This document shows, one piece after another, positions 16,823 to 25,388 of a stretch of DNA of 64,000 nucleotides. The stretch lies in NCBI RefSeq assembly GCF_000719095.1, contig NZ_JOEH01000003.1, positions 62,001 to 126,000 on the forward strand. The letters run 5' to 3'. How positions within the stretch are numbered: position 1 is the first letter of the stretch; each line of letters starts with the position of its first letter. Source of the stretch: Streptacidiphilus jeojiense. GTDB lineage: Bacteria; Actinomycetota; Actinomycetes; Streptomycetales; Streptomycetaceae. Below the pieces are notes generated by a model. It was not told where the DNA came from, did not search any database, and saw nothing but the letters and a program-made list of their open reading frames with translations. The translations under genes and the position numbers were made by a program.

Positions 16823-17041
16823 GGGATCTCTTCCTTCGCAAAGCTGTGATGGCCGATGGGTGCTCGGAACCTATGGCAGTCGGCGCGTGCCGCCGCGCGC
16901 GCCGGGTTCACCCGTACGGCCGACCGGGGGCCTCGGAGCGGCCTGGGGACCTCGGTTCCCACCTGCGGAAACGTCACGCCTCCGGAGGTCCGCCGGTGAG
17001 GGCTCGCGGATGGCGCGGTGCTCCGATTTCACCCGGGCACA

Positions 17042-17551
17042 TCACTCCTGCGGGGGATCGTCGACCACCTCGATGTGCAGCGGCGCCCCGGCGGCGGCCG
17101 GGTGGCCGGCCGGCGGGACCGGGATGCCGCGCAGGGAGCCGGCGGCCAGGGTGGTCGCCGCGACCATCAGCCCGGCGGCGATCGGCCCGGGCCTTCGCCG
17201 CACCGCGGCCGGCAGCCGGTGCCGCCCGCCGCCGGCCCGGATCGGCGGGAACGGTCCGACGGTCCGCCGCGGCGGTACCGCTGGGGCCTCGCACGGCAGC
17301 GCGGCGGGACGGGGCGCGAGCGCGGGGGTGCGGGCCGTCATCGGGGTGGGTTCGGGGACGCTGCCCGCGGCGGAGGCGACGGTGCCCTCGTCGTCCCAGC
17401 CGGGATCGTCCCAGGCCTCCGGCTCCTGGAGCGCCTCGTGGACGGGCTGCGGGTGGTCGCGGCCGGGGCCCGGGCGCAGCGAGTGCGCGCGGTGCCGGTT
17501 CGCGCGGCGCACCGGGCCGCCGCCCAGCAGGGACTCGGTCATCAGGGACAT
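17042..17551 (-). CDS. Short membrane-anchored hypothetical protein (possible truncated SAF/CpaB-like)
   Basis: About 169 residues from the ATG at 17551. The N-terminal 110 residues are Pro/Arg/Ala-rich and low in complexity. One hydrophobic segment, GPIAAGLMVAATTLAAGSLRG, is near the C-terminus with a short outside tail (HIEVVDDPPQE). In many streptomycetes the gene between mscL and the MTA phosphorylase encodes a CpaB/RcpC-like protein with an SAF domain after one membrane helix. Here the helix is present but the SAF domain is missing. That link is by context. No convincing ribosome site; start uncertain. Confidence 0.45.
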   Translation of the reverse strand: MSLMTESLLGGGPVRRANRHRAHSLRPGPGRDHPQPVHEALQEPEAWDDPGWDDEGTVASAAGSVPEPTPMTARTPALAPRPAALPCEAPAVPPRRTVGPFPPIRAGGGRHRLPAAVRRRPGPIAAGLMVAATTLAAGSLRGIPVPPAGHPAAAGAPLHIEVVDDPPQE

Positions 17552-17721
17552 AGGACACCGCCTGGATTGGTTGGCAGGACGGTCGGGCTGCTCCCGACCG
17601 GCTGCCTCCACAATGTCCCTTCGCCCGTCGTTCCGTGGCGGCCCGGACGTCTCCTGTGGACAACTCGGGGGGTGTGGAAAACGTCCTCACCCGCAGGGGT
17701 GAGGACAGGGGTGAGGGAGCG

Positions 17722-18576
17722 TCAGAAACCCAGGCCGGTCTCCAGTCCGTCCAGCGCGTGCGAGCAGACGCAGTCCCGGTCCTCGGTGGCCGGCAGCCCG
17801 GCGACGGCGCCGGTCAGCACCCCGCGCAGGCGGTCGATGCTGCCGGCGAAGACCCGCAGCACCTCGGTGTGGGTCACCCCCTCACCGGCCTCGACGCCCG
17901 CGTCCAGATCGGTGACCACCGCCACGGAGGTGTAGCAGAGCCCCAGTTCACGGGCCAGCACCGCCTCGGGGTGCCCGGTCATGCCGACCACCGACCAGCC
18001 CTGCGCCCCGTACCAGCGGGACTCGGCCCGGGTGGAGAAGCGCGGCCCCTCGATCACCACCAGCGTCCCGCCGTCCACCGGCTCCCAGCCGGCCGCGCCG
18101 GCGGCCTTCAGGGCGGCGAGCCGTCCGGTCGGGCAGTAGGGGTCGGCTGCGGAGACGTGCACCACCTCGGGCAGCAGCCCGTCGCTGCGGCGTTCACCGT
18201 CGTAGAAGGTCTGCTTCCGCCCGGAGGTGCGGTCCACGAACTGGTCCGGGACCAGCAGCGTCCCCGGGCCGTACTCGGGCCGCAGGCCGCCGGTGGCGCA
18301 CGGTCCCAGCACCTGCCGCACGCCCAGCGAGCGCAGCGCCCACAGATTGGCCCGGTAGTCGATGCGGTGCGGGGGGATCCGGTGCTCGCGGCCGTGCCTG
18401 GGCAGGAACGCCACCCGGCGACCGCCGAAGGCTCCGACGAACAGCGAGTCGCTGGGCGGCCCGTAGGGGGTGTCGACGGAGACCTCGGCGAGGTCGTCCA
18501 CCAGGGCGTAGAGACCGGTTCCGCCGATGATCCCGATATCGGCTGCGGATGCGTCGTGCTGCTGAGCGATGGCCAT
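17722..18576 (-). CDS. S-methyl-5'-thioadenosine phosphorylase family enzyme
   Basis: 284 residues. Cleaves 5'-methylthioadenosine (from polyamine or SAM metabolism) with phosphate to adenine and methylthioribose-1-phosphate. Seen are DIGIIGGTGLYAL at the start, the phosphate/nucleoside elements RHGREHRIPPHRIDYRANL and GPCATGGL, VVIEGPRFSTRAES, and the purine-site VVGMTGHPEAVLARELGLCY. The CVCSHAL segment near the C-terminus is typical of the actinobacterial group. Upstream of the ATG at 18576 there is no clear Shine-Dalgarno; another in-frame ATG lies upstream. It follows the putative conflict operon by 71 bp and may be read from it, but its function is housekeeping. Confidence 0.92.
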   Translation of the reverse strand: MAIAQQHDASAADIGIIGGTGLYALVDDLAEVSVDTPYGPPSDSLFVGAFGGRRVAFLPRHGREHRIPPHRIDYRANLWALRSLGVRQVLGPCATGGLRPEYGPGTLLVPDQFVDRTSGRKQTFYDGERRSDGLLPEVVHVSAADPYCPTGRLAALKAAGAAGWEPVDGGTLVVIEGPRFSTRAESRWYGAQGWSVVGMTGHPEAVLARELGLCYTSVAVVTDLDAGVEAGEGVTHTEVLRVFAGSIDRLRGVLTGAVAGLPATEDRDCVCSHALDGLETGLGF

Positions 18577-18647
18577 GGACGGCAGCATACGAAGAGCGGA
18601 GGGCATGCCGTAGCCCCGAGCCCTTACGTTCTGCGGACGTCGGGTCC

Positions 18648-20666
18648 TCAGCCCATCAGCTTGATGACGACGACCAGCACGAGGATCACGCCGAGGACCC
18701 CGAACACCGCGAAGACGATGGTGCGGTCGTCCTTGCCGTCGTCGGACGCCCGGTGGGTACCCGACGGGGTCGGGAACACCGTCGACGGGGCCGCCGACGG
18801 GGCCGCCGGCAGGGCCGCCGACGGTGCCGAGGGCGGGGACGGAGGTGGTTCGCCGGTCGGCTCCTGCTGCGGAAGCGGAAGCGGAAGCGGCTGCGACCGG
18901 GCCGGGGCCTGCGGCTGAGGCCGGGGTTCCGGCCGGTTCCCAGCCAGCCCCTTGAGCAGCTCCTGCCACACCTGCGGGGGAAGGTCCGGCGGTTGGCCGC
19001 GCCGTGGGGAGATCACCGTCAGCTCCAGGAAGTACTGCTGTGGGACCGTTGGTTGACGTGCCGTCAGAGTCAGGAGCTCGGCGATCCCGCGGCTGTGTCG
19101 CGGGTTTCGGGCGAAGGGCGCGACGGCCCAGACGAACAGGTCCGCAGCCCGCGCGGTCGCGGCGTCGTCCGTGCCGCCCTTCGGTACATGGCACAGGCCC
19201 AGCTCCAGTACCGTCTCGCACAGCCTGGAGGCGAGCTCCGGATCCCGCCCGTTGGTCCGCTGCTGCTCGCCGAGCTCCTGGAGCAACAGCTCCAGGGCCC
19301 GCTCGTGGTCGCGCAACGACCGGACCGCGCCGACCAGTTGCTCGTCCGAGCACTGCGCCAGATCCTGGACCAGCCGCAGGTCCTGGGCGGACGGCGGCTC
19401 CTCGTCCAGCCGCCGCAGGGCAGGGAAGACGCGCTCCGTCCAGCGGAGCGCGGAATCGTCCTGGGCGGACGGCCGGGCAGGGGCCGGAGCAGGCGCCGGA
19501 GCAGGTGCAGGGGCGGGGTTCGACGCCGGGTCCGGCCCGGGGTCCGAGGGCGGGCGGATGTCCCCGTACAGGCCCTCCGCCGACTGCGACGGGTACGGCT
19601 GCTGCGGCTGCTGCGGGGGAATCGGCGGCCGTGACGCGGTCGCCGCCGCCGGGCTGCCGGCGCTGTCCTGTTCGACCAGCGCCAGCAGTGCCCGGAGCCG
19701 CTGTTCGGGGGGCATCCTGACGCCGTCGGGTAGGCGCTTCAGCAGGTTGTCGCCGGCCTGCTGGGGCCAGCCCGCGGCGGCCTGACGTCTGATCAGGTGC
19801 GCGGCGACGGACTGTTCCGGTCCGAGGGTGGTCCGGCCGGGGTCGAGCCGCGCGAGCGGACCGGACTCGCCGGAGTCGAGCTGCCACTCGGGGACGAAGG
19901 TGATCCGGAGCGGATGCGCGTCGGTGGTGTCGAAGGTGGCGAAGGTCCAGGCGGTGCCGAGCCAGCGCCGGAAGATCAGGTACAGCCCGGTGAGCAGCAC
20001 CGGCGACAGGTTGTCCTCAGGCCACCGGGGCAGCGCCGCGGCACGGATCGAGATCCGGTCCCCGGGGCTGGCGAGCCAGTGCGCGACCGCCACCGACAGC
20101 GGCCCGAGCACGCTCGGGTCGCCGAGTTCCTTCCTGGCCCGGTCCAGGGCGAGGTCCCAGTACGGCGCCAGCCGTTCGCCCCGGTGGACCCGCTCCAACT
20201 CGCCCTCCGCCTGCATGGCGAACTCAGGGCCGCACCAGTTCCAGCCGTGCGACAGGACGGAGCCCAGCGGGCTCAGCGTCGCCTCCTCCCCGAGCAGGAC
20301 ATGGCACGCCGTGTTGGGGCGTCCCTGCCGGTCGCGCACCGGCCAGCGCTGGATCAGCGCCGCCTCGCCCAGCCTGGTGCGCACCCGCACCAGGCTGGGC
20401 CGGGTGTTCCGCCCCTCGACCCGCAGCAGCGGGCCGAGCTCCTCGGCCAACTCCTCGGCCCGGGCCGGACCGCAGGAGTGGGCGACCGCCGCCATGCCGG
20501 TGCCCTGCCGGCCCCGGTTGCCGGACCAGCGGAACACCAACTGGTCGACCCACTGCTCCTTCGGCTCCCGCTGCCCGCCCCTGGCGGGGGCCCGGTGCAC
20601 CCCGTGCGGCTCGGCGCCGGGCCGGTCGTTCTCGTACATTCCGTACCCGCCCTCGGTAGTGGTCAC
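18648..20666 (-). CDS. GAP1-like (GTPase-associated) protein with C-terminal membrane anchor
   Basis: 672 residues. The N-terminal domain begins VDQLVFRWSGNRGRQGTGMA and continues with VRVRTRLGEAALIQRWPVRD and HVLLGEEATLSPLGSVLSHG. This arrangement resembles the GTPase-associated protein 1 family that accompanies double-GTPase genes in predicted conflict systems (family recognised from memory). A helical middle region, an Ala-Pro repeat linker (about 383-397) and a helical C-domain follow. The last 20 residues (TIVFAVFGVLGVILVLVVVI) form a tail anchor. It starts 6 bp after the GTPase gene. GTG at 20666 is used here; the ATG at 20639, behind GAGGGCGGG, is a good alternative. Confidence 0.72.
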   Translation of the reverse strand: MTTTEGGYGMYENDRPGAEPHGVHRAPARGGQREPKEQWVDQLVFRWSGNRGRQGTGMAAVAHSCGPARAEELAEELGPLLRVEGRNTRPSLVRVRTRLGEAALIQRWPVRDRQGRPNTACHVLLGEEATLSPLGSVLSHGWNWCGPEFAMQAEGELERVHRGERLAPYWDLALDRARKELGDPSVLGPLSVAVAHWLASPGDRISIRAAALPRWPEDNLSPVLLTGLYLIFRRWLGTAWTFATFDTTDAHPLRITFVPEWQLDSGESGPLARLDPGRTTLGPEQSVAAHLIRRQAAAGWPQQAGDNLLKRLPDGVRMPPEQRLRALLALVEQDSAGSPAAATASRPPIPPQQPQQPYPSQSAEGLYGDIRPPSDPGPDPASNPAPAPAPAPAPAPARPSAQDDSALRWTERVFPALRRLDEEPPSAQDLRLVQDLAQCSDEQLVGAVRSLRDHERALELLLQELGEQQRTNGRDPELASRLCETVLELGLCHVPKGGTDDAATARAADLFVWAVAPFARNPRHSRGIAELLTLTARQPTVPQQYFLELTVISPRRGQPPDLPPQVWQELLKGLAGNRPEPRPQPQAPARSQPLPLPLPQQEPTGEPPPSPPSAPSAALPAAPSAAPSTVFPTPSGTHRASDDGKDDRTIVFAVFGVLGVILVLVVVIKLMG

Positions 20667-20672
20667 GGCCCG

Positions 20673-22691
20673 TCACCGGCCCAGGTCGTAGCGGTCGTCG
20701 CCGGACTGCGCCGGCGCCTGCACCAGCCCGTGCATGGCCAGCAGCGACACCAGCGGTGCCAGCACCCGCTGCGGCTGAACCCCGCGCGGGTACCGGCCCC
20801 GGTCCTCGCGTCCGCCGGTCGCCGAGGCCACGTGCAGGGTGCACTGGCGGACCGCGTCGAAGGGGCGCAGCCAGGCGCGTCCGGCATGGCGGTGCAGCAG
20901 CGCGTAGACGTCCCTGCTCTCGGCCTGCACGGCGGCGCGCGACAGCGGCGCCTCGACGGCACGGCCGAGCCAGCGGTCCACCGGCGGTTCGAACCGCAGC
21001 AGGTCCGCCTTGCCGAGCACGATCGCGGCCGGGACGTCCAGGTAGGGGCCCTGCCGGGGCAGCCGGTCCAGCACCGTGTCGAACGCCGGGTCGCCGTCCC
21101 GCTTCACCTCCAGGTCGCTGGCGGCGCCGCGGAGCACGTCCAGCACGGGCAGCGGCAGCGACAGCACCGGGTCGACGACGAACAGCAGCGCGTCCACGCC
21201 CAGCAGGAACTGCAGCAGTGCGTCGGTGCGCAGCAGGTCCTCCCCGGCCAGGTCGAAGAAGGCCAGCGGGCGGGTGTGCCCGGTGGCGTCCTTGAGCAGC
21301 AGTGCCTCGACGAAGCGGACCTGGCCGGTCTCGCCGAGCCCGGCGGTGTGCTGGAGCACCTCGCCGCTGCGCAGCGGCGCCACCCGCTCGCGGACGAACA
21401 GCGCGTGCTCCTGCGGATTGACGGACTGCCAGCTCATCCCGTACGGCTCCAGCCCGCCGTCGGTGATCTCGGCGATCATCTGGGTGAGCAGATGGCTCTT
21501 GCCGGTGGCGGACTGCCCGACCATGGCGACGGTGAGCGGACGGCCGTTGGTGAGGTAGGGGACCGGGACGTGGTGCCGGGCGATCCCGGCACCGCCGCGG
21601 CAGAGCTGGTAGGCGGCGCGGCGCCGGTCCTCCCGCAGCACCGGACTGCTGACCCTGGACAGGTCCAGCTCGGTGAACTGCCGGGTGGCGTTGGCGGTGT
21701 ACAGGGCCTTGGGGTCGTAGCTGATCCGCTCCAGGCAGTACGGGCAGAGCACCTTGCCCTGGTCGGCCGGGTCGGTGTGGCGCGGCTCGGCGGCCGGGCC
21801 GCGCAGGGTCGGGTCGGCCCGGCGCTTGAGCTCCAGCGCCTCGTCGAAGGCGGTCCGGTGCGGCTCCAACTCGTCCCCGGCCGCGGCCAGCCGGGCCCGG
21901 GCACTGCTGCCCGGTGAGAGCACGTCCAGCAGCGTTCCCGGGCCCGGGCGGTGGCCGGCCTGCGGGGCGAAGGCTCCGGCCAGCGTCTCGGCCAGCAGCC
22001 GGTGCAGGCCGAGGTCGGCGGGGGCGCGGTCGGCCGGGCCGTCCTGCCCGGTGACCATCCGGTACAGCACCTGGGCGCTGCTCCAGACCGCGTCCCTGGG
22101 GTCGGCGGTCCCGGTGCCGAGACGCTGCTCGGGCGAGGCGTAGGGGGCCGTGCCCCAGGGGATGCGCGGCGTTCCGGTGCGCTGCACCGCGTTCAGCCCC
22201 CACAGCTGCACCGCCCTGCCGTCCCAGCGCACGGTCGCCGGGGTGACCCCGCGGTGCACCAGGCCCTGCTGCTCCAGCAGGGTCAGCGCCAGCATCAGCC
22301 CGCTGAGGACGGCCCACTGGTCGTTGGTCGAGGCCGCCCGGTAGGAGGCGGCCGGAGTGCCGCGCGGCGGCCGGTAGAGCACGAAGGGCTCCGCGCAGTC
22401 CAGGTCGTAGCCGAGCACGTCGGGGAAGAGCTCGGTGTAACCGATGTCGGTGAAGGCCCGGTTGATCCGCAGTGCGGCCGAGACCTCGGCGTCCAGCCGC
22501 TGCTGCGCCTCGGGCACGGCCGCGTCCACCACGGACAGCCGGAACTGGACGCACTGGGTGGAGGTCCCGAGCAGGGCCCGGCGCACCCGCAGTGGTGACT
22601 GCCCGTCACGGCGGTCCTCGGCGCCGAAGCGGACCGGGACGTCGATCCGCTTGCCCGCCGGGGTGGTGAAGGAGAGGTCGGGCGGGCTCAC
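20673..22691 (-). CDS. Pseudokinase-zinc motif-GTPase fusion protein
   Basis: 672 residues with three parts. Residues about 35-250 look like a protein kinase, with GLVHRGVTPATVRWDGRAVQ (HRG instead of HRD), WGLN in place of DFG, and ASPEQ. The catalytic Asp residues are gone, so I call it a pseudokinase. A CPYC motif (316-319) follows. Residues 385-670 form a P-loop GTPase: GQSATGKS (392-399), FDLAGED (479-485, the DxxG switch) and VLGKADLL (558-565, the NKxD position). It probably senses or binds something through the pseudokinase and switches with GTP, together with the adjacent GAP1-like protein. The GTG start overlaps the previous stop as GTGA, so translation is coupled. Confidence 0.72.
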   Translation of the reverse strand: MSPPDLSFTTPAGKRIDVPVRFGAEDRRDGQSPLRVRRALLGTSTQCVQFRLSVVDAAVPEAQQRLDAEVSAALRINRAFTDIGYTELFPDVLGYDLDCAEPFVLYRPPRGTPAASYRAASTNDQWAVLSGLMLALTLLEQQGLVHRGVTPATVRWDGRAVQLWGLNAVQRTGTPRIPWGTAPYASPEQRLGTGTADPRDAVWSSAQVLYRMVTGQDGPADRAPADLGLHRLLAETLAGAFAPQAGHRPGPGTLLDVLSPGSSARARLAAAGDELEPHRTAFDEALELKRRADPTLRGPAAEPRHTDPADQGKVLCPYCLERISYDPKALYTANATRQFTELDLSRVSSPVLREDRRRAAYQLCRGGAGIARHHVPVPYLTNGRPLTVAMVGQSATGKSHLLTQMIAEITDGGLEPYGMSWQSVNPQEHALFVRERVAPLRSGEVLQHTAGLGETGQVRFVEALLLKDATGHTRPLAFFDLAGEDLLRTDALLQFLLGVDALLFVVDPVLSLPLPVLDVLRGAASDLEVKRDGDPAFDTVLDRLPRQGPYLDVPAAIVLGKADLLRFEPPVDRWLGRAVEAPLSRAAVQAESRDVYALLHRHAGRAWLRPFDAVRQCTLHVASATGGREDRGRYPRGVQPQRVLAPLVSLLAMHGLVQAPAQSGDDRYDLGR

Positions 22692-25375
22692 CACTCGTCC
22701 CCCTCGTCGGGGCGGCCGCCGCTGGGGCCGTCGGCGGGGCCGTCGGTGTCCAGGTCGCCGGGACCGCGTTCCAGGGTCCGGACGCTGCGCACCGCGCCGC
22801 CGCGCAGCGGGACCAGTCCCAGCAGGCCGGCGTATCGGCCCGAGGAGAGCCAGACCGCGGTGCCGGTGCCGCCGGTGGCCCGGTCGGCCTGTTCGATCTG
22901 CGGTTGCACGGCCGCCGGTGCGAAGCGCAGCCACACCGTCATCTCCGGATCGCGGTTGAGCAGCACCTCCTGCTCCGCCGACACCAGGGGCACCGCCGTC
23001 GCCGGATCGGCGTCCGGGCCCGCCGCCTGGACCAGGCGCTGCAGGCTCAGTCCCTGCAGTTCGGACGTACCGGGCCGGACCCGCTGCGGTCCGGCGGAGG
23101 GAGGCGCGGCGACGTCGTTCTCGCGCAGATGGGCACGGGCCCGCGCCAGCATCGCCCGTACCTGCGCGCCGACCCGTTGCTGGGCCGCGGCGGCCGACTC
23201 GCCGCGCTCCACCGTGCCCCAGTACGAGGCGAGTTCGGTGATCACGGCGTCCGTCAGATCCCCGGCCAGGGTGCTGACCAGGGCCGGACCGCCGAGGCCG
23301 GAGTCCCGGTCGAGCCAGGGCGGGGGCGGTGCGTCCGGGTCGGTCGGGGCCGCGGCCGCGGCCGCCGGGGTCGGTGCGGCCGCTGCTGCCGCTCCCGGGG
23401 CGGACGGGTCCGAGCCGTTCCCCCAGGCGAACTGCTGGGCCCAGTCGTCCACCGGGCTGCCCGGGGCGGCCGGCTGCCCGGGGCCGGGCTGCGGACCGGA
23501 TGCCGGACCGATGGGGTCCGTTCCGGCCCAGCTCTCGTCCGGGTCGTAGTCGTAGTCGAAGTCGTCCGAGGTGCTCTCGCCGAACTCCCCGGGCGCGGAG
23601 GGCTGCGACAGCCAGGCCTCGTCGGCGTCCGGATCGGCGGCGGCGCCGGCCGTGCCGAACGCCTCGGCCGTGCCGAACAGGTCCTCGGCGCCGACGGCCT
23701 GCTGGTACGCCTCGTCGGCGGCCGCGCGCAGCACCCCGGCAACGGCGCCGGCCGCGTCCGCGCAGTCGCTGCGGGCCCGGGCGGCCCAGTGCTCCCGGAC
23801 CGCCCGGGCCAGCACCTGGTCCAGGCCGTCCAGGGCCTCCTGGACGGCGGCCGTGCCGCTGCGCCCGCCCCAGGCGTGGACCGCGTCGCGCCAGCCGGTG
23901 ACCACCGCGGTCAGCGCCAGCACCAGGCCGAGCAGCACGCCGATCGCTCCGACCCAGAGCGGTGGGTGCAGCACCGCACCGCCCGCGCCGCCGAGGACCG
24001 CCCCCACCAGGGCGCCGCCGCCGAGCAGCCGGGCGCCGTCGCCGGTGGCCCCGGCCAGCCGCCGTCGGGCGAGGACCGCGCTGCCCAGCACCAGGGCGGG
24101 GACCAGCAGCGCCAGCAGGGTGAGCGGCCAGGCCCAGAGCCCGCCCAGCAGCCCGGCCGCCAGGCAGGCCGGGGCGCGCCAGCCACCCGGCTCCAGCGCG
24201 GCCCGCGGGCCGCCCCGGCGCGGCCCGAGGCCGGCCACCTTGTCCTTGCCGTACCTGGCCAGGGCGGGCAGCAGGGTCGAGCCCGGAACCGGCGCGATCC
24301 GTCCGGACAGGGCGGTGAAGCGCTGGGCGGTGCCGCGCACCGAGAGCCCGTCGCCGAGCAGCCGTTCGGCCAGCCGCCTGAGCCCATCGCCGATGCCCTC
24401 GCCGGCGCCCTCCGAGGGAGCCACCTGCAGCCCCCTGTGCCGGAAGAGCTCCAGGGTGGCGGCCGAACCCGGTCCGGTGGGACTGGTGTCCACCGATAGC
24501 ACCCCGGTCACCAGCTCCCGGTAGCCGTCCAGGGCCCGGCGGGCGCCGGTCACCTCGGCCTCGAAGGCGAGCAGCGCCCCGGTGCCCACCAGCCCGGTGA
24601 TCCTGGCCAGGTCCAGCAGCGCGGTGGCGGTGCCGTCCAGGGCGTCGGTGCAGTCGCGGTAGGCCCGGTCGGCCTCCCCGCCCGGCACGCGGTGGCCGCG
24701 GCCGCCCGCGGTCTGACCCAGGACCAGGTCGGCCAGCGGCTTGGGGAGCTGCTCGGCCGGGACCTCGGCCCATCCGCCGCCGGCGCCCTCGGCCGGGCCG
24801 CCGGCGAACTGGGTCAGCGCCCCGCGCCAGGCGCGGTCCCTGGCCTGCGGGTCCAGTTGCTGCTCCAGCAGCCGGACGGCGGGGGCCGCGACGGACTCGT
24901 TCAGCGGGGTCAGCTGCTCCAGCACCGCGTCGAACAGGTCCGGGACCCGGAGCAGGTCGCGCAGCGGGGCCAGCGCGGACGGGTCGTCAGGAGCGGCGCC
25001 GTCGAGGAGCCCGTGCGCCGCGTGCAGGTCCCCGGCCCAGAGCAGCCCGCAGGTGCCGGCCGCCGAACGCAGCGTGTCGGGCTTCAGCAGGACCCGCTCG
25101 CCCTGCTCCGGGGCGTCCCCGACCAGCAGGCACACCAGGTGCACCGAACTGCCGCCGGGGAAGCGGCGGATGCGCTCGTAGGCCCGCCGGTTCCCGGCGA
25201 GCCCGGCCGGCGTGTCGACCACCAGGAAGCGAAGCCGGTCGGAACGGGAGGGGCCGCGCCCGCCCCGCTGCCGGAGCACCTCGGCGCGCAGTTCGGGACC
25301 GCTGTCGTAGCGCCCGTCGCTGTCCCGCAGGTCGATGCTGATCACCGGTTCGGAGACCGGCTGGTACGTCGTCAC
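22688..25375 (-). CDS. Large membrane protein of the GTPase/tubulin-like gene cluster, function unknown
   Basis: 895 residues. The soluble N-terminal domain (about 1-390) begins VISIDLRDSDGRYDSGPELR and contains LRFLVVDTPAGLAGNRRAYE and SVHLVCLLVGDAPEQGERVL. Two hydrophobic blocks follow (about 395-440 and 455-500, two helices each), then a helical segment, an acidic Asp/Tyr stretch (DDFDYDYDPDESW), an Ala/Pro linker, and a C-terminal beta-rich domain with LNRDPEMTVWLRFAPAAV. I recognise no named family. GGGGAGG precedes the GTG at 25375. It is 13 bp after the tubulin-like gene and overlaps the GTPase gene, so it is surely part of the same system, possibly its membrane platform. Confidence 0.7.
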   Translation of the reverse strand: MTTYQPVSEPVISIDLRDSDGRYDSGPELRAEVLRQRGGRGPSRSDRLRFLVVDTPAGLAGNRRAYERIRRFPGGSSVHLVCLLVGDAPEQGERVLLKPDTLRSAAGTCGLLWAGDLHAAHGLLDGAAPDDPSALAPLRDLLRVPDLFDAVLEQLTPLNESVAAPAVRLLEQQLDPQARDRAWRGALTQFAGGPAEGAGGGWAEVPAEQLPKPLADLVLGQTAGGRGHRVPGGEADRAYRDCTDALDGTATALLDLARITGLVGTGALLAFEAEVTGARRALDGYRELVTGVLSVDTSPTGPGSAATLELFRHRGLQVAPSEGAGEGIGDGLRRLAERLLGDGLSVRGTAQRFTALSGRIAPVPGSTLLPALARYGKDKVAGLGPRRGGPRAALEPGGWRAPACLAAGLLGGLWAWPLTLLALLVPALVLGSAVLARRRLAGATGDGARLLGGGALVGAVLGGAGGAVLHPPLWVGAIGVLLGLVLALTAVVTGWRDAVHAWGGRSGTAAVQEALDGLDQVLARAVREHWAARARSDCADAAGAVAGVLRAAADEAYQQAVGAEDLFGTAEAFGTAGAAADPDADEAWLSQPSAPGEFGESTSDDFDYDYDPDESWAGTDPIGPASGPQPGPGQPAAPGSPVDDWAQQFAWGNGSDPSAPGAAAAAAPTPAAAAAAPTDPDAPPPPWLDRDSGLGGPALVSTLAGDLTDAVITELASYWGTVERGESAAAAQQRVGAQVRAMLARARAHLRENDVAAPPSAGPQRVRPGTSELQGLSLQRLVQAAGPDADPATAVPLVSAEQEVLLNRDPEMTVWLRFAPAAVQPQIEQADRATGGTGTAVWLSSGRYAGLLGLVPLRGGAVRSVRTLERGPGDLDTDGPADGPSGGRPDEGDEW

Positions 25376-25388
25376 CGGAGTCCTCCCC

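Noticed and set aside
18648..20666. GAP1-like protein as a general secretion or sortase substrate because of its C-terminal helix
   Set aside because: No signal peptide or LPxTG motif; a tail anchor with the bulk in the cytoplasm fits better.
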